Shown: positions 9,249 to 18,925, numbered from the stretch's first letter. The stretch: DNA of 62,566 bases from Tepidibacter sp. (GCF_025210165.1 NZ_JAOASI010000042.1:1-62566); one strand, 5' to 3'. A program made the numbers and translations. Notes: generated by a model from the sequence alone, not told the origin.

Positions 9249-10301
9249 CTATATATTATTAATCACAGAATCTACAATCAAATCTGCCCCTTTTATCTTA
9301 TAATACTTATCCTTTATCTTTATATGATTCTCATATATTATCATCTCCTGCTCTTTTGACTCACCCTTAAGCTTAAGATGATATCTTTCAAATTCATAAT
9401 CTTTAAATTCAACTGGTTCTTTAATTTCTCTAAATAAATATCTTACTAGCTCGTCCTTCAATTCTCCTTCTAGTTCTTCTTCTATTTCATTTATTTTATC
9501 TTGTATTTTTATTGTTTGAACCCATTCATACCCTATTTCATCTGATTCATTATTACTCTTTGATACAAATAATACATCACAAAGATAATTATATAATGAA
9601 TCGTCTATTTCATAGTATGCTGTATAATCTTTATAGTATATTCCCAGACCTGTTTTCCCTAATGTTTTTGCATATATTTCATAGTTATCTAGTTTTATAT
9701 TTATATCAAAATTATCTTTTACTTCATCTATAAGCTTTGATGCATTATACTGACTTATATTTGCTTTTTTATGTATTTTATCATTGAATTCTTTTATATT
9801 TACAATTTGTTTTTGTTTGTTTTTATAAGATATTTGGACTTCCTTTATATCATTAATTTTTTTTATAGTATCAAATGATGTATTTGTAGCTTTATCTATA
9901 AGGCTTTCTAATTCTTTAGTTTGTTCATCTTCTATATCAAAGTATTGAGTTTCTTTACCTTTTACTATTTTTATATAGTTACAGTCTGTACTAAACTTTA
10001 TATCATCTGAATATCCAGTTAGTATTTCTTTAAATTCAACTTTTTCTATTTTCTTGCTTTTTTCGATATAGTATTTAAAATCTTTAAAATAGTCTTGTTC
10101 TATTGTTATATCTTTTATGTTTTCGTCTGATAATTTTATGCTTTGTTCTTTTAACAGATATTTCATAAGATTTACTTCTTGATTTATTGCTTGAGTTGCT
10201 TGTTCTTCTTTCTCTTTAGTTCTTAGGATAGTTATCAAAAAACTTATTAAAAATACTATTCCTGCAAATATTAGCATTGATTTTATAACTTTTTTATTCA
10301 C
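9249..10301 (-). CDS. Membrane-anchored protein of unknown function
   Basis: Unrecognised 350-aa protein. One N-terminal TM segment (about 7-26, SMLIFAGIVFLISFLITIL) is followed by a charged, probably extracytoplasmic, mixed alpha/beta region rich in Lys, Glu and Ile. It has no Cys pairs and no recognised catalytic motif. A Glu-rich stretch NEIEEELEGELKDEL lies at about 268-282. GTG start with GAGGTGATATA upstream. It begins 12 bp downstream of the CDF transporter gene and is probably cotranscribed with it. Repeat copy A1 follows the stop by about 34 bases. Confidence 0.7.
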   Translation of the reverse strand: MNKKVIKSMLIFAGIVFLISFLITILRTKEKEEQATQAINQEVNLMKYLLKEQSIKLSDENIKDITIEQDYFKDFKYYIEKSKKIEKVEFKEILTGYSDDIKFSTDCNYIKIVKGKETQYFDIEDEQTKELESLIDKATNTSFDTIKKINDIKEVQISYKNKQKQIVNIKEFNDKIHKKANISQYNASKLIDEVKDNFDINIKLDNYEIYAKTLGKTGLGIYYKDYTAYYEIDDSLYNYLCDVLFVSKSNNESDEIGYEWVQTIKIQDKINEIEEELEGELKDELVRYLFREIKEPVEFKDYEFERYHLKLKGESKEQEMIIYENHIKIKDKYYKIKGADLIVDSVINNI

Positions 10302-10313
10302 TATATCACCTCA

Positions 10314-11219
10314 TTAAATTTTAGTCTTATGATTGCATTTTTTACATAAATTCTTCTTTGGCTCAACGTGGACTATAACAGCTTTTATATTATCTGAACT
10401 TTTTATTATATTTTCTTCTACATTGTGTGCTATTTCATGGCCATCAAATACTGTGATTTTTCCATCTACGCATATTGTTAAATCTATATATGCCATAGCG
10501 CCATGACGTCTACTTTTAAAGCTTTTTACATTAAAAACGCCTTTAGTATTCATAGCTATAGTGTTAAGCTTATCTTTTTCTTCCTTTTCTATAGAGTAAT
10601 CCATAAGTTCATTAGATGATGAGATTAATATTTCTATACCAACCTTTATTACAAATAATGATACTACTACTCCTGCAAGTGGATCTAATACCTTAAATCC
10701 AATCATAGATCCTATTATTCCTATTAAAGCTCCAATCGTAGATAAAGAGTCTGATCTATGGTGCCAAGCATCTGCCTTAAGAGATGGTGAGTTAATCTTA
10801 TTTGCTACCTTTATTGTTATATGATATTGGTACTCTTTAAATAATATAGATATAACACCAACAATTAGCGGAAGCATGGTAGGTACTTTGACCTTATCTA
10901 AGTTGAATAAAAGCTTAAAAGAATTAAATCCTATCTCAGCTCCAACAAATAATAGAATTAATGATAGTATAAATGCAACTAAGGTCTCTGCTTTTTCATG
11001 ACCGTAATTATGCTCACTATCTTGTGGTTTTTTTGATATATAGTTTCCAATTAAAACCCCTACAGATGTGACTATATCAGAAGCAGAATGCATACCATCT
11101 GCAAGCATTGCATTAGAACTGCCAAAAAAACCTGCTAATAACTTTATAACTGTTAATATAATATTTATTATTATAGATTTTATAGTAACGCTTGTTGATT
11201 CTTCATATCTGGTTCCCAT
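10314..11219 (-). CDS. Cation diffusion facilitator family metal efflux transporter
   Basis: Inner-membrane proton-coupled exporter of divalent cations (Zn, Mn, Fe or Co; which one is not clear). It is 301 aa with about five to six TM helices in the first 200 residues and a C-terminal cytosolic ferredoxin-like domain. The metal site is visible as LADGMHSASD in TM2 and DAWHHRSDSLST in TM5 (H/D pairs). The tail has HAV-like DIKAVIVHVEPKK and a Cys pair CKKCNHK. Start ATG follows CAGGAGGGTATT. The downstream gene at 9249-10301 is likely in the same transcript. Confidence 0.92.
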   Translation of the reverse strand: MGTRYEESTSVTIKSIIINIILTVIKLLAGFFGSSNAMLADGMHSASDIVTSVGVLIGNYISKKPQDSEHNYGHEKAETLVAFILSLILLFVGAEIGFNSFKLLFNLDKVKVPTMLPLIVGVISILFKEYQYHITIKVANKINSPSLKADAWHHRSDSLSTIGALIGIIGSMIGFKVLDPLAGVVVSLFVIKVGIEILISSSNELMDYSIEKEEKDKLNTIAMNTKGVFNVKSFKSRRHGAMAYIDLTICVDGKITVFDGHEIAHNVEENIIKSSDNIKAVIVHVEPKKNLCKKCNHKTKI

Positions 11220-11338
11220 AATACCCTCCTGATTTGATAATGGGTAATCAACTTTATTAAAAGCTAAACACCCATATACTATATAACTTGTCTATATTAT
11301 ACTCTATCTCAACATTCTTTAAAAGAGTAACTGACTAT

Positions 11339-11388
11339 ATAAAAATACGGCAATAAATTTTCAATAAAAATTCATTGCCGCATTTTAA
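11339..11388 (-). terminator. Intrinsic terminator after the 11392-12468 gene
   Basis: Stem AAAATGCGGCAATGAATTTT with its complement AAATTTATTGCCGTATTTTT on the minus strand, starting just after the stop codon. Confidence 0.8.
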
Positions 11389-11391
11389 AAT

Positions 11392-12468
11392 TTATTTATC
11401 AGCTACTGCTATTAATCTACTCTTACAATCTATACAACATATCCAATATCCATATGTTTTATTTTTCTCATCACATGGCATAAATTTGCAAAAACCAGTT
11501 TCACCTTCATCTGGTTGCTCATTACGTCTTCCAGGTATTCCATATACATAATACTTTCGATTTCCATCACAACTATATTTTATTCCAAATATATAGTGTC
11601 TATACTTATACGATAAAGATGTTACATCTGAATATATAGTATAATTTATATAATTTATATATCCAAGATATGGCATTGTATAACTGCACATAGACATAGG
11701 ATTTATATCAATTTTCCACCATCTAGTATTATCTATATCTTTTATGAACGGTTTTATTTCTTTATGTTTTTTTAATAGTTTTTTTAATTTTCTAGGTATA
11801 AGGTGTATGGTATCTTGATTATATTCTATTTTTTCTTCTATCTTTTCTTCTTGCGAATAAAGAGATTTTTCTTTGTCTTTTTTTTTTTTCGTTCTAGGTT
11901 CTTCTTCTAATTCCTCTTCTAACTCTTCTTGTATTTCTTCTTGTTCAATATCTGTATCTTCTTCATTTTTTTCTTCTTCTTCTTCAATTTCTAAAGATTC
12001 TTCTCTTTGGAATTCTTCTTTTTTTGGCTCAATAACTATCTCTATTTCATCTTTTTTATCTAAAACTTCACCTGTATACTCTTCTCTTTTCATATCTTGA
12101 TTTATAAGTTCTTCATAATTATCTATCATCTTACCCTTAAAACCTATCAGAGGTATATTATTTTCATGCTTTAGGGCTATACTTTTCACATCTAAGTCAT
12201 AACCATCAAAATTCATTTTAAATTCGCCCTTACCATTTTCATTTACTAAAACTCTTCCTATATCCTTTGTAGTCAGATCATCTTGTATTAAAATTATTCT
12301 ATACCCTGATTTAACATATTTCACATTCTCAACGTAAATCATTATATTTACTTTTTCTTCTCTTGTCTCAATTTTTGCAAATGCCTTAGGTGATACTTTC
12401 TCTTTTAATCTAAATGATGGGTCCTTTGATTCTAATATCATATAATCTCTTTTATATCTTCTTCTCAA
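11392..12468 (-). CDS. Conserved clostridial protein with Glu-rich linker, unknown function
   Basis: Unrecognised 358-aa soluble protein. Residues 1-130 look like a beta-rich domain (KVNIMIYVENVKYVKSGYRI). About 145-215 is a very acidic Glu-rich linker ending in a Lys cluster (RTKKKKDKEK). The C-terminal 150 residues are rich in Trp, Tyr and Cys, including NTRWWKIDINP, YGYWICCIDCKSRLIAVADK. TTG start eight bases after GGGGGG. The two-domain plan with a charged linker suggests a sporulation or surface-associated role, but this is only a guess. Confidence 0.65.
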   Translation of the reverse strand: MRRRYKRDYMILESKDPSFRLKEKVSPKAFAKIETREEKVNIMIYVENVKYVKSGYRIILIQDDLTTKDIGRVLVNENGKGEFKMNFDGYDLDVKSIALKHENNIPLIGFKGKMIDNYEELINQDMKREEYTGEVLDKKDEIEIVIEPKKEEFQREESLEIEEEEEKNEEDTDIEQEEIQEELEEELEEEPRTKKKKDKEKSLYSQEEKIEEKIEYNQDTIHLIPRKLKKLLKKHKEIKPFIKDIDNTRWWKIDINPMSMCSYTMPYLGYINYINYTIYSDVTSLSYKYRHYIFGIKYSCDGNRKYYVYGIPGRRNEQPDEGETGFCKFMPCDEKNKTYGYWICCIDCKSRLIAVADK

Positions 12469-12583
12469 TACTATCCCCCCATTAAAATAAATCTATATTA
12501 CTACTTATATGTTTTTTAGGGGCATACTATGCTTACTTTTTTTATTGAAATATAGTTCTTTTTTCTTAGGTTCTGGAGTTATC

Positions 12584-12655
12584 AAAAACTATATATAAAA
12601 ATACCGCAAGTGCAACGATATTTTGAATACAACTAAGATTTTTATATATAGTTTT
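12584..12655 (+). repeat. Family A repeat, internally deleted copy (A7)
   Basis: Outer arms AAACTATATATAAAAAT and TTTTTATATATAGTTT flank ACCGC and then AAGTGCAACGATATTTTG, which matches the stop-proximal half of copy A6 at 46180. The core and distal half are missing, leaving a 72-bp short hairpin of the A6 subfamily. Confidence 0.65.
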
Positions 12656-12677
12656 AATAGCAAGTGTTCTTTATAAA

Positions 12678-12702
12678 GTGAAACTTAATTCAGATGGAGT
12701 TT
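12678..12702 (-). repeat. Family B repeat fragment
   Basis: Minus strand AAACTCCATCTGAATTAAGTTTCAC is the tail module of family B (compare 24295-24312), split here as CTCCATCTGAA and TAAGTTTCAC. Only the end of the repeat survives, next to copies of family A. Confidence 0.5.
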
Positions 12703-12714
12703 AAGAATTACATT

Positions 12715-12928
12715 TAAAAAATGAAGCTAATTGAAATGTTAGCTACTTTTAGTTAATGTTTTTTTATAAAACTTAGATTGTGACGTTTAAATATCTGTTA
12801 AGAAACTTCGTTGTTTGACCGTAAGGGAGTTTACGAAGTTTTAAGATATTTAATAAGGAACAATCTATTAGTTTTATAAAAACATTGACCAAGTAGCGGT
12901 ATTTCAATTAGCTTCATTTTTAGCTTAA
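12715..12928 (-). repeat. Family A palindromic repeat, copy A2
   Basis: Same architecture as A1 with changed but still complementary arms: TGAAGCTAATTGAAAT / ATTTCAATTAGCTTCA and AACTTCGT / ACGAAGTT. Loops GTTA/GGT and the core GACCGTAAGGGAG are retained. It sits about 34 bases after the ksgA stop, with TTTAAGC at the gene-proximal end and six T at the far end. Confidence 0.85.
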
Positions 12929-12955
12929 ACATATAACTGTATCTATATAACTTAC

Positions 12956-13828
12956 TTATTTATTTTCTAATTTATCATATACCTTATTAGCTAGATTAGC
13001 AAACTCATCTATCGATAAAGTTTCCCCTCTTCTTTTAGCATCTATTGATGCTTCTTCTAAAACTTGCTTTACTTCTTCTTTAGAAAGATCTATATCATAT
13101 GAGCTTATTGCATTTAATATAGTTTTTCTTCTCTTTGAAAAAGCTGCCTTTACCACTTTAAAGAATAAATCTTTATCCTTTAAATCCTGCTTTATTTCTT
13201 CATGAGACCTTAAAGCTATTACTGTAGAGTCTACATTAGGTTGAGGTATAAACATACTTCTTGGAACTTTTGCAACTATATGAGGTTCACAATAGTATTG
13301 TACTGCCACTGATAATGATCCATAATCTTTAGTAGATGGAACGGCACTCATTCTATCAGCTACTTCCTTTTGAACCATAACCACTATATCACTTACTTTT
13401 ATATCTTCTTCTAAAAACTTCATTACTATAGGCGTTGTTATATAATAAGGAAGGTTAGCTACAAGCTTTATAGGTTTTGAATCAAGCTTTTCATCTACAA
13501 GTTCCTTTATATCAACCTTTAATACATCTTCGTTTACAACCTCTACATTATCGCATTCAGATAATGTATCCTTAAGTATAGGTATAAGTTTTTTATCTAT
13601 CTCTACTGCTACTACTTTTTTAGCAATCTTTGATATTTCTCTAGTCAATGTACCTATACCAGGTCCTATTTCAACTACATAATCGTCTTTGGTTATTCTT
13701 GCTCCGTTTATTATTTTATCTATTATATTTGAATCTATTAAAAAGTTTTGTCCAAGGGACTTTGAAAACTTAAATCCATATTTTTCTACTACATCTTTAG
13801 TATTTCTGTATGTTGAAAGTTTTTCCAT
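12956..13828 (-). CDS. ksgA: 16S rRNA (adenine1518-N6/adenine1519-N6)-dimethyltransferase
   Basis: Dimethylates two adjacent adenines in helix 45 of 16S rRNA during 30S maturation. It is 290 aa with KFSKSLGQNFLIDSNIIDKI at about 20-39, SAM motif VEIGPGIGTLTREI (about 53-66), and catalytic NLPYYITTPIV (about 125-135). The start ATG follows AGGAGCGATTAC, 10 bp after rnmV. The pair rnmV-ksgA is conserved in Firmicutes; RnmV processes 5S rRNA, so both act in ribosome maturation. Confidence 0.97.
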   Translation of the reverse strand: MEKLSTYRNTKDVVEKYGFKFSKSLGQNFLIDSNIIDKIINGARITKDDYVVEIGPGIGTLTREISKIAKKVVAVEIDKKLIPILKDTLSECDNVEVVNEDVLKVDIKELVDEKLDSKPIKLVANLPYYITTPIVMKFLEEDIKVSDIVVMVQKEVADRMSAVPSTKDYGSLSVAVQYYCEPHIVAKVPRSMFIPQPNVDSTVIALRSHEEIKQDLKDKDLFFKVVKAAFSKRRKTILNAISSYDIDLSKEEVKQVLEEASIDAKRRGETLSIDEFANLANKVYDKLENK

Positions 13829-13838
13829 GTAATCGCTC

Positions 13839-14384
13839 CTATTTATCTATATTTTTAAGTGATTCTTCAAATTCTTCTCTTGTTACTCCATAGTTGTTAA
13901 GTCTACTTAAAAACTGCTTTGCATTTCCATATCCTATTCCTAAAATTTTTCCAATCTCATCTCTTTTTTTAGATGCATCATCAAATCCTACAAGTCCATT
14001 TCTAACCAAATCTTTTTTAGTAAATTCTTCTCTTTTTTGTACGTTCTCTGTTCTAACTTTATTTAAAGCAGCTATTATACTCTCTCTTGATGCATTCTCA
14101 ATTCCTATATCTCCATCCTTTATAGCTTCTTCTCTTGGCAAGAATGCATGCTTACATCCAGGTATTTGAGCTGCTATTTTCTTTCTTATTTTTTCTCCTG
14201 CAAAATCAGGATCTGTAAATATTATAACCCCTCTTCTTTTTTGTGCTTCTTTAATTCTTTTCATAACGCCTTTTGGGAATCCAAATCCACCTGTTGTTAT
14301 AAGTTCAGCATCTACTGCCTTTTTAACAGCTGTTACATCATCTCTTCCTTCGACTACTATTATTTCTTTTACCAGCTTAATCAC
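13839..14384 (-). CDS. rnmV: Ribonuclease M5 (5S rRNA maturase)
   Basis: Toprim-domain nuclease that trims 5S rRNA precursors in low-GC Gram-positives. It is 181 aa. Toprim signature: IIVVEGRDDVTAVKKA, IIFTDPDFAGEKIRKKI (the D-x-D motif) and CKHAFLPREEA. The C-terminal DUF4093 region is also present. The GTG used here overlaps GAGGTG, so the actual start may be the CTG nine bases later; the protein would lose three residues. Same operon as ksgA and probably yabE. Confidence 0.95.
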   Translation of the reverse strand: MIKLVKEIIVVEGRDDVTAVKKAVDAELITTGGFGFPKGVMKRIKEAQKRRGVIIFTDPDFAGEKIRKKIAAQIPGCKHAFLPREEAIKDGDIGIENASRESIIAALNKVRTENVQKREEFTKKDLVRNGLVGFDDASKKRDEIGKILGIGYGNAKQFLSRLNNYGVTREEFEESLKNIDK

Positions 14385-14478
14385 CTCTAAAATCTATATT
14401 TAAATTCGCTTATGCTAATACATAGTTCATATTACTATGTTAATTATATACGAAATTTAACTTTATGTATAATTAAAA

Positions 14479-14516
14479 TTCCCAATATTATTTTTAACAA
14501 AAATAATATTGGGAAT
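14479..14516 (-). terminator. Intrinsic terminator after yabE-type gene
   Basis: Stem ATTCCCAATATTATTTTT / AAAAATAATATTGGGAAT followed by TTTTAATT on the minus strand. Confidence 0.8.
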
Positions 14517-14533
14517 ACATATTCTTTATTAGA

Positions 14534-15589
14534 TTATTTTAAAACATATACTTTTAAATTTTTTCTTCCAAATTTATTCGCTTTTGGTAAGCTAGCCATG
14601 TATATATCTATCTTATTTCCTTTTATAGCTCCACCTGTATCTTCTGCTACACATGTCATTCCTAAATGAGGTATGTAAACTTTACTTCCTAAAGGTATAA
14701 CTTTAGGGTCTACAGCTATAACTCCTGGTCTTACTGTTGTTCCCATATAAGTTTTTCCATATCCCTTATCTCCTGGTCTTTTGCCTGTACTTTCAAATCC
14801 AGCAGTATAAGCACTAGCATTTACAATTATTGATTTTTTAAAGCTCTTTGTTTGACCCCTTGATGTAACTATAAAATCTTTAGTTCCTTTTTTTATTATC
14901 TTATTAATCGGGTCTTGTATAGTATTCTCAGAAACTAACATTCTACTTTCTTCTTTTCCATCACTGTACCTTACCTTGTAAGTAGATTCTTTTTTACCAT
15001 AAATTCCATCTTGTACCTTTTCAACTCTTCCTATTTCAAGCTTATTATCATATAAAGTTTCAACGTCATATCCAACATCTTCTGTTTGTGTAACTAGTTT
15101 TTCTTCAACCCTTACTATTTTAATTTCATCATTTTTACTTAATTCATGCTTTAATGATGGAATTACCTTGTCAAGTTCTGATACAGTTACCTTATTTTCT
15201 TTTAACATACCCTCTACAGTATCTTCTGTAGTTATTATTTTTTGTACTTCTCCATTTAAAACTAAATTTACTTCAAATGCTCTCTTAACTGTTATCTTCA
15301 TGTTGTCTTTTAATTTTGAATTTAAATCGGGGAGGACTTTATCATTTTTACCTAATTCAATATTTTGCTCTTTTAGCAGTTCTTGAACCGTATTTGAAAA
15401 AGTATGTATTTCTTGATTTTTATTATTTACTATTACTGTAACGTCATTTTCTAGTGCGTAATATATTGAAGTGCATGTAATAACTAATAATATAGCTATT
15501 ACTGTAGTGTATACTTTTTTAATCTTTAGAACTTCTTTGATCTTTGTTATTTTCTCATTTTCTAACATTTTCATAAGTTTAAGTCTCAT
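14534..15589 (-). CDS. yabE: YabE-type cell-wall protein: DUF348 repeats, G5 and 3D domains
   Basis: Resuscitation-promoting-factor/stationary-phase-survival-like protein, a predicted exported peptidoglycan hydrolase. Start at ATG 15589 because AGGAGGG lies seven bases upstream; this gives 351 aa. Layout: cytosolic tail, one TM (about 26-45, VYTTVIAILLVITCTSIYYA), two DUF348 domains (about 45-160), G5 (about 165-240), and a C-terminal 3D domain with the three aspartates in NASAYTAG, VIAVDPKVIPLGSKVYI, AEDTGGAIKGNKIDIY. yabE-rnmV-ksgA order matches Bacillus, supporting the name. Confidence 0.93.
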   Translation of the reverse strand: MRLKLMKMLENEKITKIKEVLKIKKVYTTVIAILLVITCTSIYYALENDVTVIVNNKNQEIHTFSNTVQELLKEQNIELGKNDKVLPDLNSKLKDNMKITVKRAFEVNLVLNGEVQKIITTEDTVEGMLKENKVTVSELDKVIPSLKHELSKNDEIKIVRVEEKLVTQTEDVGYDVETLYDNKLEIGRVEKVQDGIYGKKESTYKVRYSDGKEESRMLVSENTIQDPINKIIKKGTKDFIVTSRGQTKSFKKSIIVNASAYTAGFESTGKRPGDKGYGKTYMGTTVRPGVIAVDPKVIPLGSKVYIPHLGMTCVAEDTGGAIKGNKIDIYMASLPKANKFGRKNLKVYVLK

Positions 15590-15838
15590 ATAGATCCCTC
15601 CTTTTTTAGTTGGAAAAGACCCTCCCGTAAAGACTTGATAAATTATATTCGATTTTTGAAGTATTGTCAAATTTTTTTCTGAAATTTCCGTCTTTTTCTA
15701 GTATTTGCTATAATTTGTATTTATATACATGATATCTTTTAAAAATTTTTAATAGGGGGTTGTATTTTTTCCTCAGTTTCTATGATATGTTTTTATTATG
15801 TGTATTATTACTTATTTGTGCAAAATAACCCTCAAAAT

Positions 15839-16195
15839 CTACTCAAGATTTTGAGAGTTAACAATAATTTCTTTCAAAATAAACTCCATTCCACTTAACA
15901 TTTCCCAATCGTCTGCCTTACACAAAGGACATTTCCCCTTATTTTTTACAATTTTAAAAACCTTATTACAATGATGACACAAACCGTTGGCTGGAATTTC
16001 TTCAATTTTTAATTTTGAATTTTCTAAAAGAGTATCTTCTGCTGCATTAGGGAAATACTTTACCATATATTTGGGTACGATTGATGACATTTCACCTATT
16101 TGTATAACAACAGTATCTATTTCTTCAATGTTGTTCTGAATGGCAGCCTTTTCGACCATTTTTATTAGTCCTACTAATATAGTTATCTCATGCAT
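15839..16195 (-). CDS. hypA: Hydrogenase/urease nickel incorporation protein HypA
   Basis: Small nickel metallochaperone, 118 aa. N-terminal MHE supplies the Ni-binding His2. The zinc ribbon shows CHHC and CPLC separated by 15 residues (C73/C76 and C92/C95 region). RBS AGGAAATATT. Downstream partner of hypB in this cassette. No hydrogenase or urease structural genes lie in the window, so the client is unknown. Confidence 0.92.
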   Translation of the reverse strand: MHEITILVGLIKMVEKAAIQNNIEEIDTVVIQIGEMSSIVPKYMVKYFPNAAEDTLLENSKLKIEEIPANGLCHHCNKVFKIVKNKGKCPLCKADDWEMLSGMEFILKEIIVNSQNLE

Positions 16196-16225
16196 AATAT
16201 TTCCTATCTTTCTTAATTTATATAA

Positions 16226-18895
16226 TTATTTGTCCATGCAATCTCTATTTGGATTTAAAGCTCTTTTAATTTTGATACTAATTGCTCTCATAGCTGCATG
16301 TGGTTTAATATTTTCATAACCAAAACTATGAGCATCAAATTCACGATGTATTGTGATTGCATTAAATTTACATCTTGTTGTACATTCTCCACATCCAATA
16401 CATTTATTTTGATCAACATGAGCAACGCCACATTCTAAGCAGCGACTGGTTTCAGATTTTAATTGTTCTTGGGTAAATGTAATTCGTGGATCTTTAAAAG
16501 TGTTATTCTTAGTTAAGTCATGACGAATTTTTTCACGTTTAGCTCTATCATAACCACCTAGATTTAGATTATCTTTATCTAGTGATTTAAAAATTCTTCT
16601 ATTTCTTCCTAATGTTAATGTTTGACCAGGATGAACAGATCGATGTAATGAATCAGCACCCTCTTTACCAGCAGCAATAGCATCAATTGCATATTTTGGT
16701 CCAGTAAAAACATCTCCTCCAACAAATATGTCTGGTTCTCCTGTTTGATATGTTAATGAATCAGCTTTAGCAGTCATATTAGGATTTAACTCTACTTTGC
16801 TATCTTTTAGCATATCTTTCCATACAATGGATTGACCGATTGATAATAATACTTTATCGGCTTTAACAGTTTTAATATTACTTTCATCATATTTCGGACT
16901 GAATTTTCCCTCTTCATTAAAGGCACTTAAACAACGTTCAAATTCAACTCCTTTTACTTTACCATCTTCAATAATGATTTTCTTTGGACCCCAACCGTTA
17001 TTTATAATAACACCTTCTTCTTTAGCTTCAAAAACTTCTTCACCTTGGGCAGGCATTTCATTTTCAGATTCTAAGCAGAACATATTTACAGTTTTTGCTT
17101 TTGTTCTAAGTGAAGTTCTTGCAACGTCAATTGCAACATTACCTCCTCCAATTACCACAATATTACCTTCCGTATTAATATTTTTTTCTAGGTTAACATC
17201 TTTTAAATAAGTAACACCAGATATTACATCTTCATGCTCTTCACCTTCAATATTAAGTTTTCTACTACCTTGGGCACCAATAGCAATATAAAATCCTTTA
17301 TATCCCTGATCACGTAACTGATCTAATGTAACATCTGTTCCTACTTCAACACCACATCTAATTTCAACACCTAATTGACGAATAACATCAATCTCAGCTT
17401 CAACAACATCTTTTTCAAGTCTATATGAAGGAATACCTAAAGTTAACATTCCTCCAGGTTTTTCCTCTTTTTCAAAGATTGTTATTGTATAGCCTTTTTG
17501 TGCTAAATAATATGCACAAGAAAGTCCAGCTGGTCCTGAACCAATTATGGCAATTTTAATATGACTATAATCAAATAATTTTTCTGGAACAAATCTTGTT
17601 TCTTTATTTAACTCTATATCAGCAATGAATTTTTTTATCTCATCAATTGCAACTGGTTCATCAATATCTCCTCTGGTACACTCACTCTCACAATTATGTG
17701 GACAGATACGACCACACACTGCTGGTAATGGATTTTCTTTTTTTATTAATTCTAAAGCATCAAGATATTTTCCTTGGGCTGCTAATTTAATATATGCTTG
17801 AACACCTATATTAGCAGGACATGTTGTCTTACATGGTGCTGTACCGCAATGATAAACATTTTCATAATTTTCTCTATAATTTGGATTATAACGTTCTGGT
17901 CCCCAGTTATGATCATCAGGAAGTGGAGTAACTGGGTACTTAATTGGTTCTTTAGTACATAAATTTTGTCCTAACTTAACAGCATTGGAAGGACATGTTT
18001 TTACACATTCTCCACAAGCAGCACATTTTTTAGAATCAACCTCTGCGATATAATTAGAACGCGACATATTAGGCGTATTAAAGTATTGTGAGGTACGTAG
18101 AGCTAAACAAACATCTCGTTCACAATTACAAATTGCCCAAATTTTATTAGTTCCGTCCATGTTTGTAACTTGATGCATATAACCTCTTTTCTCAGCTTTT
18201 AGAATAACTTCTTCTGCTTCTTCTTTTGTGATACGTCTTCCTTTTCCCGTTCTAATACAGGATTCAGCAGTAGCCCCTAGTATAATACATAGTTCTTCTG
18301 GTAGATTACCAGTACCTTCACCCATTTGAGTGCGAACCAGACGACATTCACATGGTGAAAGACATATATGGTTTTGATATTTAGTTAACCAATACGATAT
18401 TTCTTCATATGGTGCTCTTCTGGTTTCAGCTTGAATTGCTGATTCAACTGGAATAACACGCATTGCGCCATTTCCCATTGGCATATACTCAGTAACAGGC
18501 TCAACAGTATCTATTGTATATTGTTCAAAGGCTCTAGCTATCTCAGGGTGAGCTTGAGCCTGTTCCCTATTAAGCACCATTAGTTCATAGATTCCTGGAA
18601 CATAAATTGGAAGTTCAAATCTATCTGTTCCATCTCCTTGTGTTTTAATTTCAAGAACTCCCATGTCTGCAAGTTGCATACAAATTTCAAAAGTTTCAGC
18701 ATAGCTTTTATTTACTCTTTTAGCTATATCTTCTACTGCTTCTTCTTTTCTTCTTTTCATATTAAGTACAACGTCAGCTTGTTCATCAGTTACTAAGTCA
18801 GCAAATATATAATATTCGGGATCATTTTCAGTATAAGCTTTTTCTCTGCCACTTATATGTTGTGCCATCTTAACAATTTTTTCTCTTATTTTCAT
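16226..18895 (-). CDS. Large Fe-S/FAD NAD(P)-binding oxidoreductase linked to HypAB
   Basis: Cytosolic 889-aa electron-transfer protein of unknown substrate. Layout: winged-helix-like region (about 40-85); Cys-rich region with C178-x3-C182-x-C184 and CNCERDVC (about 257-263); 4Fe-4S CAACGECVKTCP (291-302); GltD/DPD-like Fe-S domain (about 345-410) with CGTAPCKTTCP and CGRICPHNCESEC; FAD loop IGSGPAGLSC (451-460); NAD loop VVIGGGNVAIDVA; C-terminal ferredoxin CIGCGECTTRC. The central part resembles the glutamate synthase small subunit. It is sandwiched between hypB and hypA with 30-bp gaps. Ile codons sampled here favour ATT, unlike neighbouring ATA-rich genes. Confidence 0.85.
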   Translation of the reverse strand: MKIREKIVKMAQHISGREKAYTENDPEYYIFADLVTDEQADVVLNMKRRKEEAVEDIAKRVNKSYAETFEICMQLADMGVLEIKTQGDGTDRFELPIYVPGIYELMVLNREQAQAHPEIARAFEQYTIDTVEPVTEYMPMGNGAMRVIPVESAIQAETRRAPYEEISYWLTKYQNHICLSPCECRLVRTQMGEGTGNLPEELCIILGATAESCIRTGKGRRITKEEAEEVILKAEKRGYMHQVTNMDGTNKIWAICNCERDVCLALRTSQYFNTPNMSRSNYIAEVDSKKCAACGECVKTCPSNAVKLGQNLCTKEPIKYPVTPLPDDHNWGPERYNPNYRENYENVYHCGTAPCKTTCPANIGVQAYIKLAAQGKYLDALELIKKENPLPAVCGRICPHNCESECTRGDIDEPVAIDEIKKFIADIELNKETRFVPEKLFDYSHIKIAIIGSGPAGLSCAYYLAQKGYTITIFEKEEKPGGMLTLGIPSYRLEKDVVEAEIDVIRQLGVEIRCGVEVGTDVTLDQLRDQGYKGFYIAIGAQGSRKLNIEGEEHEDVISGVTYLKDVNLEKNINTEGNIVVIGGGNVAIDVARTSLRTKAKTVNMFCLESENEMPAQGEEVFEAKEEGVIINNGWGPKKIIIEDGKVKGVEFERCLSAFNEEGKFSPKYDESNIKTVKADKVLLSIGQSIVWKDMLKDSKVELNPNMTAKADSLTYQTGEPDIFVGGDVFTGPKYAIDAIAAGKEGADSLHRSVHPGQTLTLGRNRRIFKSLDKDNLNLGGYDRAKREKIRHDLTKNNTFKDPRITFTQEQLKSETSRCLECGVAHVDQNKCIGCGECTTRCKFNAITIHREFDAHSFGYENIKPHAAMRAISIKIKRALNPNRDCMDK

Positions 18896-18925
18896 GATTT
18901 TCCCCCTTTTGGTTTAATTATAGTA

